DNA of 64,000 bases from Metopolophium dirhodum (lineage: Eukaryota > Arthropoda > Insecta > Hemiptera > Aphididae). The position numbers and the translations under genes were made by a program. This document shows, in pieces, positions 1 through 10,666 of the stretch. Each line of letters begins with the position of its first letter. Within the stretch, counting starts at the first letter, position 1. The stretch covers positions 68,027,266-68,091,265 of the forward strand of contig NC_083560.1 in the NCBI RefSeq assembly GCF_019925205.1, written 5' to 3'. Below the pieces are notes generated by a model that was not told the DNA's origin, ran no database searches, and saw nothing but the letters and a program-made list of their open reading frames with translations.

Positions 1-121
1 TTTTCTTCTTCACTTAATTATATTAAAAGCATAGATTTACTTTAACTCGAAATCACACGACATTTACTAACTTATTGTTTAACGAACTGGAATCTACGGA
101 TCCCCCCACTGCCACCAAAAA
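1..121 (-). other. Leader and PBS-like start of a Gypsy LTR element running out of the window
   Basis: Read on the minus strand, the bases just after the LTR (121 downwards) begin with a short T run and then TTGGTGGCAGTGGGG. This looks like the primer-binding and leader region that follows the 5' LTR of many Gypsy elements. The interior of this element therefore lies to the left, outside the window. No coding region is visible in these 121 bases. Confidence 0.5.
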
Positions 122-484
122 TGTTATGGACGTCTCCAAAACCGAGTTTGTTCGTTAATAAAGAAATACGTGGTGTATGAGGAGTTATCACTAATACTTT
201 ATTAATATAATCAATTTTAAAAGAAATTTAGTTGTACAGAATACTTATTAGACTTAAAATATTAACAGAGGTTCTGCTCGATGGTCTGACAGTACTACAC
301 TAACTCTTATACAGACAGCGAGACACGGTAGGGGCTCGCTCGGGCTCAAAACTGTCCACACAGCGAATTCCCTTAGCCCGTGTGGCTCTGCCTGTTCACA
401 TATTAATATGCTTACACACTATTATATATTATACTATTACTATATCTCATACTGCGTATAGCATACAGACAGGGGTTCACAACA
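122..484 (-). repeat. Gypsy-type long terminal repeat (5' LTR of the off-window element)
   Basis: On the minus strand this 363-bp block starts TGTTGTGAA and ends CCATAACA, the TG..CA ends expected of an LTR, with short matching inverted ends. A PBS-like leader follows at once. The gag reading frame to the right runs straight into it and stops eight bases inside, so this element probably inserted into the C-terminal part of another element's gag. The matching duplicated target site would lie outside the window. The right boundary is inferred from the TGTT end only. Confidence 0.55.
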
Positions 485-1876
485 CTGTCTTTAGGCTCCC
501 AGCCAGACGGCTGCCGCTGGAGCCCAACTGTGGTTGGTTTCCCAACTTATTTTCTTCTTTACGTTTGCCAGTTACATATTTTAATTTCCGACATTCCTCT
601 TTGGTGTGCCCTAGTTTTTTACAGTATTGGCAGTTAACTACGTTAATAGTATTCTGTTTATTTTTTGATGCTGTTGTATCCGATTGGTAACTTGAATTCC
701 CTGTGTTTTTGTATCTGCAATCTCGAGCCCAATGTCCAAGTTTTTTGCATACATGACACGGTCCGTTTGGTTTTTTGGCTGAAGTATAAGATTCTGTTCC
801 CCGTTTCGTTATTTGATATAGTTTTTTGGTTTCCACCGAAGAAGTTTTAATTTTTTCTTCCTCCCTGGCAGCTTGGATAGCCATTTTCAGTGTATGCGGA
901 TTTCTTGCTTTAATAAAATCCTTCAAAATTCCCAAGCCTTCCATAAAGACTTGCTTTGTTTGACGTTTGATGGACGCTTCCATTGCCCGTGCAGCCTCAG
1001 CTGTTAGTTCCGCTGTCTCCTGTTCAATTAGGAGCGTTTGAAGTTGCTCTATTCTCATTGAATAGGATAATACAGGGGTCGGCAATTAATTTATATGTCG
1101 GGCCAGATATTTAAAAAAAAAAATTTCGAGGGCCAAAAAAATCTTAAACATAATTTTATCATTAATGTATTTATTTTTGTATTAAAAACACATTTTAAGA
1201 CAAAGTATTTAATATTTAATTATTTATAAAGTAATATATTATTACTGCGGCACGTTCAACAACAACACAGATAATGATAAATCGCTATTATTGTCTCAGC
1301 GCCAAAATAAAATCGATTTCAATATTGGTTTAATTTTTGTTATGAAGGGGGGGGGGGGAGTGATGCATAGGATATATAGGAAAATTAAGAACATTTTTGG
1401 CGGTCCATTTTTTTTTCTTCCGCAGGCCGGACATGGCCCGCGGGCCGCCTATTGCCGACCCCTGGGATAATATATCCTCATCCTTCTTCTGTTTGGACGA
1501 ATATAATTCGAGGTATAAGTGCTGTGTAGTACGTTGAGGTTCTAGGTTAGCCTTCAGAAATTTTCGTAATGCTTCCCACGCATAAAATGTTCGGTTCCTA
1601 GATACTTGACGAGCTTTACCAGTTAGTCTTGTCATTATCGCCTGTAGTAGACGATTCTTGGAAGGCTCTTGTACGCATGATACTGCAAATTCACAATTTT
1701 CTAGGAAAATATCTAATTGTTCGATGTCCCTTCCATCGCATGATTTTGGCAATAAGTTAAGAGCTTCTTTTAATCCAATGTAATTAGATATTGACGGTTC
1801 TGGCTGTGGCGTTCCGGTGTATCCTTTCTTCCCTAAAGCTGCTATTATCTTAGCATCAATTAGTGGATCTAGGAAG
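477..1876 (-). pseudogene. Gypsy gag relic with two CCHC zinc knuckles, interrupted by a hAT MITE
   Basis: Capsid and nucleocapsid part of an LTR retrotransposon, which packages the element RNA. The frame is in two pieces on the minus strand: 1876 down to about 1465 (capsid-like, with the helix around WEALRKFLKANLEP) and about 1072 down to 477. The second piece carries two zinc knuckles, CHVCKKLGHWARDC and CQYCKKLGHTKEEC, typical nucleic-acid-binding CX2CX4HX4C motifs. The pieces are split exactly by the MITE at 1073-1464. The N terminus is cut by the MULE end at 1877 and the C terminus by the LTR at 484. No protease or RT follows on this strand, so it is a dead fragment. It points opposite to the Gypsy pol at 4.1-11.5 kb and belongs to a different element copy. 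Confidence 0.8.
1073..1464. mobile_element. hAT-type MITE with intact 8-bp target duplication
   Basis: A 392-bp non-autonomous element begins CAGGGGTCGGCAA and ends with the exact reverse complement TTGCCGACCCCTG. The 8-bp direct repeat GGATAATA flanks it at 1065-1072 and 1465-1472, the target-site length of hAT transposons. There is no coding capacity. It sits inside a gag reading frame, which resumes on the other side. Confidence 0.93.
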
Positions 1877-4104
1877 TTTCGGCGCGGGCGATTCGGCGCT
1901 GACAGTTCGGCGCAGACGTTTCGGCGATATGTCAATTCGACGATGTCCGTTTCGGCGAGTGACCATTTCGGCGAAATTTTATAGTAAAAAAAAAAAATAT
2001 AATATAATATAAAAACGTGTTATATAATATAATAAGTAATTTTAAATCATAAATAAGTCAAAATAATAATTATTATTTGAAGGTAAGACAATTAAAAATG
2101 TATAAATACCACAGTCCCTTTAAATCGTAAATAAATAAATCAAAATAATTATAATTATTTATACTTAGTTAGGTCTAAACATATGATATAACATTATTTA
2201 GCCAATATAAAAAAAAAATTATCTACAATTTTATTTTAAAGCAATATTATTTGCTATACCTCTTAAAAATATCATTTTATTTTGCCTATCATAATTATTT
2301 ACTAACCTTTTTATTCTTTTATCTGTGTCTTGAAATTTTTTCAACTTCCTTGGAGAACTATTTCCCGACACAAGATTTTCATAATACGTGTCACGCCCGG
2401 CTTGAATTTTTTTGAGATTCGCAATGAAGGTCCATATCGTTGGATGAGTACCCATTTGAATATTTAATCGTTGGTTCGCCGCCTCTGCATGATTATTTGT
2501 CCGATCTGTATCATTCAATATTCGTTGGTGAAGATTCCAAATTTCAGGAGAATATCGTGGTTTTCTTCGTCCTATACGTCGATTTTTCTTCCCAATATAA
2601 AATTCTTCAAACCACTCAAATAATGGCATAAGCTCATCTGGAAGTTCGTCTGCCAACTCATCTGCAGCCATATCTAAATCACACAGTGGTATAAACGCCA
2701 GTGCAATAATTGTTTTGGTTGCAACACAAAAATTTGCTTCATTATTATATTTTGACAGTAAATGTAACTCCCCAACTTTTTTCAAAAAATGTTCGCTTAA
2801 ATGAAAATAACATCCAAAAATATTTATATTTACAAATGAATTTTTAATTGCTGTTATGGCTCCAAGTTCAAAATCACAAGAAACTGATGTTGGATGGAGA
2901 TCAGGTTGTAATTGATTAATCATACTAAATAATTTTACATATGTTTGTTCCTTTTTGTTAGGTAGCAATGCATAAACTGCAGGATGCACTCCCCCTAAAA
3001 ATTCAGCTAAAATAACATAAACTTAGAGTAGGTGCCACTTTGAAAGTTCCATCCATGTACCATATTTTCGAATCTTTCAATAACTTGAGTCCAAGTGGTC
3101 GACCAAATATTAATATTCTTTCATTGCTAGGCCCACTATCAGCCAATAAAAAATTTTCATTAACTCCGATTGATGGTGAATAATTTTGATACTCATCGGG
3201 TATCTGTAAAGATAGTAAATCTGATGGATCACATGGAGCTGCTATTTCATTATTTCTTATACACCGTACTTGTCGTTTTAGAGCTTTGGAAGATTGTAAA
3301 ACACCCTATAAATTAAAATTAAAATTATTTATATTAATAGAAAAATAATAAGAGAAAAACAAAATTTAATGTGTGTACCTTTGCCGCATCTGATAACCCG
3401 TTAACACATTCGTTACTTACACAAGACGTAGGTTGCATTGTTGAAATAGCTCGTTGACGCATACTCGTTAAAGCTGTGTCTGCTTCTATTCTAGCCGCTT
3501 CAGAATCATGACAATGTTTTTTAGAAGAAAATTGTATAACTCTAAAATCATGTATACCGGTATGTGTTCGAGCCAGACAAGCCAAATCTATACGACGACA
3601 TCGCCAAAACCGTTTAGTTTCGTCCGCACTAAGCTTATCAAATATGAACATAAAACCATCCACGGGGATCACATTTTTATTTCTTTTTGATTTTACTTTT
3701 GACATAATACCTATTTATTTACCTTTTATGAATGATAAAAAAAATAATTCGTGTTTATAGTAATACACGAAATACTTGACTACGTATAAGTAGGTACTTC
3801 ACTTTCCGCAGACTAACTAAATTATAAAATTAAAAAATTATCAGATCATCCATATCGACTATCGTGACCACCTTATCGTGTTGTAATAATAACAATAAAG
3901 TAACAGTAAAGATATATAGTAGTACTAATAGTATAAGATATGGTATATAGTAATAAAGATAATATTTCTATACCACACGCCATACGGTGAGACAATGTTA
4001 CAGATAAGTAAATTGCCGTATCGCCGAAACGGTCAAGCGCCGAAACGGACATCGTCGAATTGACATATCGCCGAAACGTCCGCGCCGAATCGCCCGCGCC
4101 GAAA
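1877..4104. mobile_element. Mutator-like (MULE) DNA transposon relic
   Basis: Both ends carry long inverted repeats built from a short motif, TTCGGCG on the left (1877-1975) and CGCCGAA on the right (about 4018-4104). The outer ends align as TTTCGGCGCGGGCGATTCGG in opposite orientation. Shared longer blocks include a GTCAATTCGACGATGTC segment in inverted orientation. The left arm holds one extra motif unit. The interior encodes a FLYWCH plus MULE transposase relic on the minus strand. No 8-10 bp target duplication is visible: the flanks are TCTAGGAAG and AGTCCCATT. One end may therefore be truncated or recombined. Confidence 0.8.
2231..3705 (-). pseudogene. MULE transposase relic with FLYWCH-type N-terminal domain
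   Basis: DNA-binding and catalytic protein of the surrounding MULE, on the minus strand. Exon 1 runs 3705 to about 3379 and has a FLYWCH-like part (RFWRCRRIDLACLARTHTG with a later H). A GT donor after AAG and an AG acceptor at about 3309 join it to the catalytic part. The first catalytic Asp lies in YMDGTFKVAPT near 3050. A small deletion near 3005-3020 then shifts the frame, and 2989-2231 continues with HPAVYALLP, CDFE (second acid) and NNHAEAANQRL (third acid region). The deletion makes it non-functional. The order of motifs is that of the MULE transposase family; the intron is inferred. Confidence 0.8.
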
Positions 4105-4138
4105 AGTCCCATTCCCCCCAAGCAAATATCAGGAAGCT

Positions 4139-5201
4139 ATGAATACAATTATGACAAATTTAAACTATAAAATTAACGTAAACTATAATGATGATTGCAC
4201 ATGTTTTGGGAAAACTTTTGACGATCACTTATATTCTTTAGAATCAACTCTGGAAAGATTTAAGCAATTTAATTTAAAACTAAAATTGTCAAAATGTAAA
4301 TTTGGATACACGGAGTTAAAAATTCTAGGAAATATAATTGATAACAAAGGTATCCGCCCAACAGACGAAGGGCTTAAAGCAATTACACAAGTAAATTCTC
4401 CGACTAACATAAATCAATTACGTAGCTTTTTGGGATTGGCAAATTATTTTCGACGGTACATCCCAAATTTTAGTAAAATCACTTTTCCTCTGACCGAGTT
4501 AACGAAAGGTAATTTCAAAACAAAAAGAGATACCATAAAATGGGAAAAAAATCATGAAAATGCGTTTAATAAATTAAAAAGTAAATTAATAGTGCCACCA
4601 GTACTATAATGCATTACAACGAAGATGCGGACACTATTTTAGTAACAGACGCGTCTTTATTGGGTTTAGGTGTTATTTTACAGCAGAGGGATGACGATGG
4701 TAATATTCATCCGGTATCTTTCGGTGCAAAAAATTGTTACCAGCACAAAAAAATTATTCAGCGTTAGAACTTGAGGCATTAGCTTTGTTTTTTGGTTGCA
4801 CTCATTTTAGACAATACCATGGTAAACAATTTACAGTTTGGACGGACCACAACAATTTTGTAGGACTTCAAAAATTAAAATCAGATTCACATGTATTAAA
4901 TCGCATAAGAACGAAACTAATAGGATATGAATTTAACATAATATATAAACAAGGTATTTTTAACAAGGCGGCGGATTTTCTATCAAGACACCCAACAGGT
5001 TTTGATGAATCGGCACAAATTAAATATGATACCGAATTAGATTTAAATATGGTAAATGTAATTCTACTGAAAAATTATACAATTCTATTACTTACGATGA
5101 TTTTATGCATAATAATGACCAGGGAATTATATTTGACTTCGGTATTCAACAGGTTAATCAAGACTTATTTAGCGACTATTTTGATGAAACATTTCACTTA
5201 A
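4139..5201 (+). pseudogene. Gypsy pol: RT C-terminal part and RNase H
   Basis: The RT thumb and connection region shows KLKLSKCKFGYTELKILGN and then LRSFLGLANYFRRYIPNFSK, the usual Gypsy RT to RNase H transition. A stop near 4606 and a frameshift near 4735 break the RNase H. Its acidic motifs are still readable: TDAS near 4648 (first Asp), YSALELEALA (Glu) and VWTDHNN (Asp). KAADFLSRHP is the usual end of Gypsy RNase H. The YxDD catalytic motif of RT is absent because the region to the left is missing. Confidence 0.88.
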
Positions 5202-5877
5202 GGTTTAGTCAAACAGAAAGCGGTCTGCCCGCGCGGGCACTGTAAAATAATACAACCAACCGCTGACCGCCGCGGTCAGCGTACCCGTAGACCATGGCAG
5301 CCCGCTCTCTGTTTGACCGAGCCTTTAGTGCATTGTGTTTCACACGATTTTGAAATGAACAACGGGATTAGCCTTAAATTCAAAAATAAATATGACCATG
5401 TCAACGAATTAAAAGCACAAAACAAAAAAATCGGTGAAATCGCTTATTTAAATTTTAATAGTCAGTTTATAATCTATTTAATTACAAAGTCAAAATTGTA
5501 TGAAAAATCGACATACGAATTTTTATTCACCACGTTAAAGTTACTAAAAATATTTTGCAGTACATACAACATTAATAGCAATACCCAAAATCACCTTCGA
5601 CTCGGAAACATTAAACTGGTTATTTATTTTAAATTATATGATAAAATACGTTTTTTGTGACACAGAAATCGACATAACAATTTCTACATTTACGCCATCG
5701 CAGCATATATCACTGGTAGAACCTATCAACGTTCATTTGTTGCAAACGCGTGATGATTTTTTACAAGCCATAACTGGAGCAATTCTAAATCCCGAGTCAT
5801 CAGAAATAAAATGGGTTAGGAAGGCGAAATCGTACGTAATAAACGATGATGACAGACTTATAGAGATATTTATATAG
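5040..5877 (+). pseudogene. Macro-domain-like insert between RNase H and integrase of the Gypsy pol
   Basis: After RNase H, an acidic linker ending near NQDLFSDYFDE (about 5150-5195) precedes the 110-bp MITE. Coding resumes at 5318 with LVHCVSHDFEMNNGI, then FKNKYDHVNELKAQNKKIGE and YLITKSKLYEKSTYEFL. The order 'HC.S.D..M..GI', 'F..K...V.EL..Q.KK.GE' and 'YLITK....KPTYE.L' is that of OARD1/TARG1-type macro domains, which remove ADP-ribose from proteins. After a frameshift the C-terminal part reads PKITFDSETLNW and then IKYVFCDTEIDITIST, matching the loop with the catalytic Asp and the last strand. The family assignment is from remembered motif pattern and was not tested by a search. The copy is broken. 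Confidence 0.65.
5208..5317. mobile_element. 110-bp GC-rich foldback MITE
   Basis: The ends are inverted repeats of about 22 bases with two mismatches: GTCAAACAGAAAGCGG at left, and the reverse complement of CCGCTCTCTGTTTGAC at right. Inside are the self-complementary runs GCCCGCGCGGGC and CGCTGACCGCCGCGGTCAGC. It is far more GC-rich than its surroundings. It splits the start of the macro-like domain. TTTAG occurs just outside both ends but the target duplication is not clean. Confidence 0.7.
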
Positions 5878-6449
5878 GTATTCCAAAATTAGTAATAGCA
5901 TTGCCAACTAGCTTAATCAAAGAAATGATCGAACATTTTCATAACGAAAAAATGTTGGGAGCACATTTAGGTGTTCATAAAGTGTTTAATAAAATACGAT
6001 CGCGATATCATTGGCCTACTATGCAAAAAGATATAAAAAATTGTGCAATTTCGTGCAGAAAATGCTAACAACGTAAACCAGATAAACAACCAGCGGCTAG
6101 AATGTTACTATCGAATAAGATCTTAAATGGTGTTCCTTTCCAAGAGATTTATATTGATTATATAGGACCTATGCTAGGCTCACGAGGTTGTAAATACATA
6201 TTAGTTGCTACATGTCGGGCAACAAAATTTTGCTTTGCTAAATCATACAAAAATGCGGATGCTAAATCAACGACAAAATTCTTGTTAGAATTAATACTAA
6301 CTTATGGCCCACCCAGAGTAGTAAGATCGGAAAATGGCACGCATTTTACGGCAAAAGTAATTACTCAATTATTACTAGCTTTAGGAATTGAAAAGAAGGA
6401 GGAAATAGCTTATAGACCAACGAGTCAGGGACAAGTAGAAAGACAAAAT
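5878..6449 (+). pseudogene. Gypsy integrase: zinc finger and catalytic core, N-terminal part
   Basis: The HHCC zinc-binding module reads H (MIEHFHNEKM), H (AHLGVHKV), then CAISCRKC, followed by an in-frame stop near 6066. The core restarts at 6102 with FQEIYIDYIGPM (first Asp) and VVRSENGTHF, where the family usually has D followed by NG. A Glu-containing SQGQVERQN follows, and then the LINE insertion at 6450. The replaced second acidic position (E for D) and the stop indicate loss of function. The remainder continues at 10981. Confidence 0.85.
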
Positions 6450-6583
6450 TATTTTTTTTTTATCAGTTATCATCAGACTGTTGAGCTGTATGGTTGTGCT
6501 GTACTTTACTCTGTGCGTTATCTGTTTCTAATTTATCAACTTGACTCTTTGTAATATTTAAATTGTTTTTAATTATTTTCATC

Positions 6584-7394
6584 ATGACTGGAGTTGTTTG
6601 TAATATTTGTAATATTCAATTCGCAGAACTGGATATTCCTGTCAAATGCGATAGTTGTACTCTATCTACTCATTCTAAATGCACGGGAATCTCTGCAACT
6701 GAAGTTAAGTGTCTTTCTTTAAAAAATAGGTCTCTTAAATATTTTTGTGATAGCTGTGATCAAGGTCTTAAAGAATAACCGGAATTGAAGCTGTTGATAA
6801 AAAAAATACTAGTTGAAGTGGAAAATTTAAAAAATATGAATTTTAATTCTGATTCCGGTAATACGTCATGTGTGCATTTTTCTAATGAATTTATTTTTAA
6901 TGAAATTAATGAGCGTAATCGCTGCGCTAATAATCTATTATTCTATAATATTGAAGAATGTGATTCTAACCGGTTGGATGATCGTATTTCATTTGACCTG
7001 GTACAAATAAATAACGTCATTAAAACTATTTTGGTTGATACGTCTATTATTCCTAAGAAAGTTATTCGTATCGGTCGTTCGCAAGCGGGAAAATCCCGTC
7101 CAATTAAATAAAGTCATCTTTGATTCTAAGTCAGATGTATTTGATATTATTAAGAATAAACGCAAGTTATCACAATGCAATTCATCACTATCATCGATTA
7201 ATATAAGTACTGATCGGACCCTGTATCAAAGAGAGACTATGAAGAAATTACGCGAGGAATTAAATCAACGAACTTCAAAAGGTGAAATGGATTTAACGAT
7301 CAAGTTCGTTAATGGTGTCCCTAATATTGTTAAAAAATCGGAAGTCATCTCTACTCATTCTCAACCTCAACAATCTCAATTTTTTTTAAAATAA
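6584..7394 (+). pseudogene. LINE ORF1 relic with a PHD (C4HC3) zinc finger
   Basis: The ATG at 6584 opens a short frame with CNIC, CDSC, HSKC and CDSC, the eight ligands of a C4HC3 PHD-type finger. It stops at 6778. The protein continues after the stop from 6785 and shifts frame near 7080-7110 to end at 7394. The second half contains NRCANNLLFYNIEE, the start of the RNA-binding region common in LINE ORF1 proteins, and a charged helix MKKLREELNQRTSKGE. The ORF1 product would bind element RNA; the PHD finger may bind chromatin. Two disruptions make it non-coding today. Confidence 0.75.
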
Positions 7395-10300
7395 ATGTTA
7401 TATATCAAAATGTAAGAGGTCTCAGGACGAAACTTCAATTTTTTCGTAATTCTGTTAATAATTTAAACTGTGATTTATTATTTTTATCCGAAACTTGATT
7501 AAATTATATTATTAATGATGTAGAACTTGGTATTGTTAATTTCAATATTTTTAGAGCTGATAGAATTGGTACTCATGTTTGTAGAGGAGGTGGTGTGTTG
7601 TTGGCCGTCAGAGATAATTTGGAATGCAGGCGTATTGTAATTGATCGGCGGTATTGAATATTGGTGGTATTGACAGGTATTTGTATTAGTTATTTATAAT
7701 AATGTTAAATTATTGTTAGGCTGTGTTTATATTCCTCCCAATACCCATAAAGATATGTTACGTACCCACGTATTAAGTAGTCATATATTAACTATGTACA
7801 GCGCGCCGCACGTTTCTAATAATATTTGACACTATAACTAATAAGGCAATTAGTATAGTATAACATGCGGAGGTCGTTGCAAAATCGTAGAGAAAACAAT
7901 TAAACTATAGAAGGTGCCGTCACATACGTATCTTTCCTGAAAAGCCATCGCCAATACGCAGGATACCAGTCGACCAGCATACCAAATACGAGACCCGAAC
8001 TCTGTTTTATGACCGAGCTTAGCCACTACTACAACCACCCACTCCAAAGGACACAATCATATATATAGAAGCCCATGACAAGAGCTCTTCAGACGGTTAG
8101 GGACATTCAGAGTCAGGTCGTAACACCACTCACAGTTTATATTTATATCTTAAAGAGTCGTAACACCACTCTTTTACACCATATATTATAACATTGTAAT
8201 TTTGTAGTAGTACTATACCTAGTACATCACGTATTTCATTTCTGCGTTGATGTATATATCGACGTCGGTTGGGACGTAACAGATATATATATTAAACATT
8301 GTGAGTTAGTGGAAAATATTATTCTTGTTCATTCAATAGTTAATATACTTATTATTGGTGATTTTAATGTTTCTGGCTTCTCTTGTACTGATTATACCCA
8401 AATTAATGATCCCAATTCGAATGTTATAATCAGTTTATTTATTAATTATTTGAATTTAAAACAAGTTAACAGTATCCTTAATGACCGGTTTGATATCTTA
8501 GATTTAATTATGACTAATAATTGCGTTGATTGCATACGTCTAGGTAGTTCACTTACACCGTTCATTGATTCTTATCACCCACCATTGGATTTTATTTTAT
8601 CCATTTCTACACCTGAATTTATTTCCGAAACATCATGTCCAGTTGTTTTTAATTTTAATGCATGTAATTATAATGATGTTAATCTGTTTCTCAATAGCAT
8701 TGATCTAATGTCTAATTTGATAAATCTTAATGTCGATTTAGCGGTTCTTAAACTAAATGAAATTATATCCCATTCGTTTGATATGTTTGTAACTAAAATT
8801 AAATTAAATCATTATGATACGCATAGTTTATATCGGTCCAATCCTATTTTGAGAAATTTAATTAAACAAAAAAAACAGGCACATAAAAAATATAAACTTA
8901 CTAATTCACATTCAGATTACATATTTTTTTCTAACATACGTAGTAATTGTAAAAAATTGTCTTCTCGAATTCATGCAAATCATTTGTTAAAAATTGAAAA
9001 TAATATTAATATCAACCCGAAGTCGTTTTGGAATTATATTAAATCTTTGAGATCTAATGGTTCTAATATTCCTCTTTCAGTATTTTTGGACAATATTTCT
9101 GCGAATAATATGAATGATACCATTAAGTTATTTGCTAAATATTTTTCATCAGTATACACAATTAACACAACTAATATTATAGACGATTATAATAATGATT
9201 TATTTTATAATCAGTTTCATAATTTTAATTTTAATTCATTTATTATTTATGAATACGAAATTATAGATTTTATTGATTCACTTAATGACAAGGCAAGTAT
9301 TGGACCCGATGGAATTCCTACAATTTTTTTGAAAATGTGTTGTAAAACCTTTATATTATTTATTTAATTTGTCTCTATCCAGTGAACATTTCCTCTTTGT
9401 TGGAAAAAATCTTTCATTTGTCCCATATATACATCAGGTGACAAACAAAATGTGAAAAACTATAGGCCAGTTTCGAAAATGTCAATTTTGCCAAAAATGT
9501 TTGAAGCTATTATCTCAAAAAAATTATCAAATTTATAATATAATATAAATTTATAATAAATAATATAAGCTTTTCTCAACATGGATTTGTACCAAAACAT
9601 TCGATTCAAACTAATTTATTATTATATCATAATTATCTTGTAAAAGCTCTTGATCAAGGCTTCCAAGTAGATACTATTTATACAGACTTTCAAAAGGCGT
9701 TTGATAAGGTGAATCATAATTTACTATATCATAAATTAAAAAATATTGGTAAAGGTGGGAACTTTTTACAATGGTTATTTTCGTATTTTTCTGATCGTAC
9801 TCAAGTAGTTAAAATTATGTCTTATGTTTTTGATGATTATCCTGTCTTATCAGGTGTTCCTCAAGGCAGCCATTTAGGTCCTTTACTATTTTTAATTTGT
9901 ATTAATGATCTCCCACTAGTCCTTGATTGTTCTATAAACATTTTATTATTTGCGGATGATGCGAAGATTTTCTGTAAAATTAATTCTTTAAGTGATGCTG
10001 AATCTCTTCAGTATAATCTTAATAAATTTCAATTATGGAGTAAATTAAATTTATTACCGTTAAATATTGATAAATGTCATACGATAACATTTACACGTAA
10101 AAAAATCCGATCTTTTTTAACTATAATATTGAAATGTGTTCTCTCACTAGAGTAAATGTAATCAAAGATCTTGGTATTTATTTTGAAAGTGATCTTTCTT
10201 TTAAAACGAACCATAATATGATAATTAATAAATCGTTTGAGATGTGAGGCTTTATTAATAGAAATACTAAAGATTTTAAAAACCTTGTATACATCTTTAG

Positions 10301-10666
10301 TTAGATCCAATCTTGATTTAGGCTCCGTAATCTGGTCATGCAAATACTTGACATATATAAATGATTTAGACAATGTACAATATAAATTTTTAAAAAGGAT
10401 TTCATACTTATCGAATATTCCATTATCTAGGGACTCTCTCCATCTAACTCAAGATTATATTGGCCTTGTTTCTCTTTCACTTACTACGGAAATTAACTGA
10501 TATTATGTTTGTCTATGATCTTATTAATTACAATATTGTGTGTCCCGAATTGTTGTCTGAAATCAGTTTTCGAATTCCATATCTAATAACACGTAATTCA
10601 GATTTATTTTTAGTTCCTCATTATAAAACGAATAGTGGTACCAATTCTTTTTTCCCTCGAGCTTAA
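7395..10666 (+). pseudogene. LINE ORF2 relic: APE endonuclease and reverse transcriptase
   Basis: Endonuclease pieces are CDLLFLSET with a stop just after it (7470-7500), GCVYIPPNTHKDM (about 7722) and, after the LTR insertion, IIGDFNVSGFS (about 8355). The RT follows with KASIGPDGIPTIFLK (9292), YRPVSKMSILPKMFE, DFQKAFDKVNHNLL, GVPQGSHLGPLLF and LLFADDAKIF, which retains the catalytic double Asp near 9957. C-terminal fragments run to 10666. Breaks are at about 7497, 9365, 10153 and 10500. The protein would nick the target and copy the element RNA. Confidence 0.88.
7795..8281. repeat. Probable solo LTR inside the LINE endonuclease
   Basis: This block separates two halves of one endonuclease domain, so it is an insertion. 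It starts TGTACAGCGCGCC and ends GACGTAACA, LTR-like TG..CA ends. It contains a TATATATAG box followed about 30 bases later by a promoter-like GACGGTTAGGGACATTCAG and two copies of GTCGTAACACCACTC. TATTA occurs at both outer flanks, slightly outside these ends, so the exact boundaries are unsure. No coding sequence is seen. Confidence 0.5.

Noticed and set aside
1330..1460. N-terminal or C-terminal extensions of gag frames through the G-rich block
   Set aside because: These residues are encoded by the hAT MITE, bounded by its inverted ends and target duplication, not by gag.
7850..8056. A minus-strand 68-codon frame
   Set aside because: It lies within the probable solo LTR and has no domain.
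8309..9367. A 352-codon frame as a host gene
   Set aside because: It carries IIGDFN and KASIGPDGIP, which are LINE endonuclease and RT motifs; part of the broken LINE ORF2.
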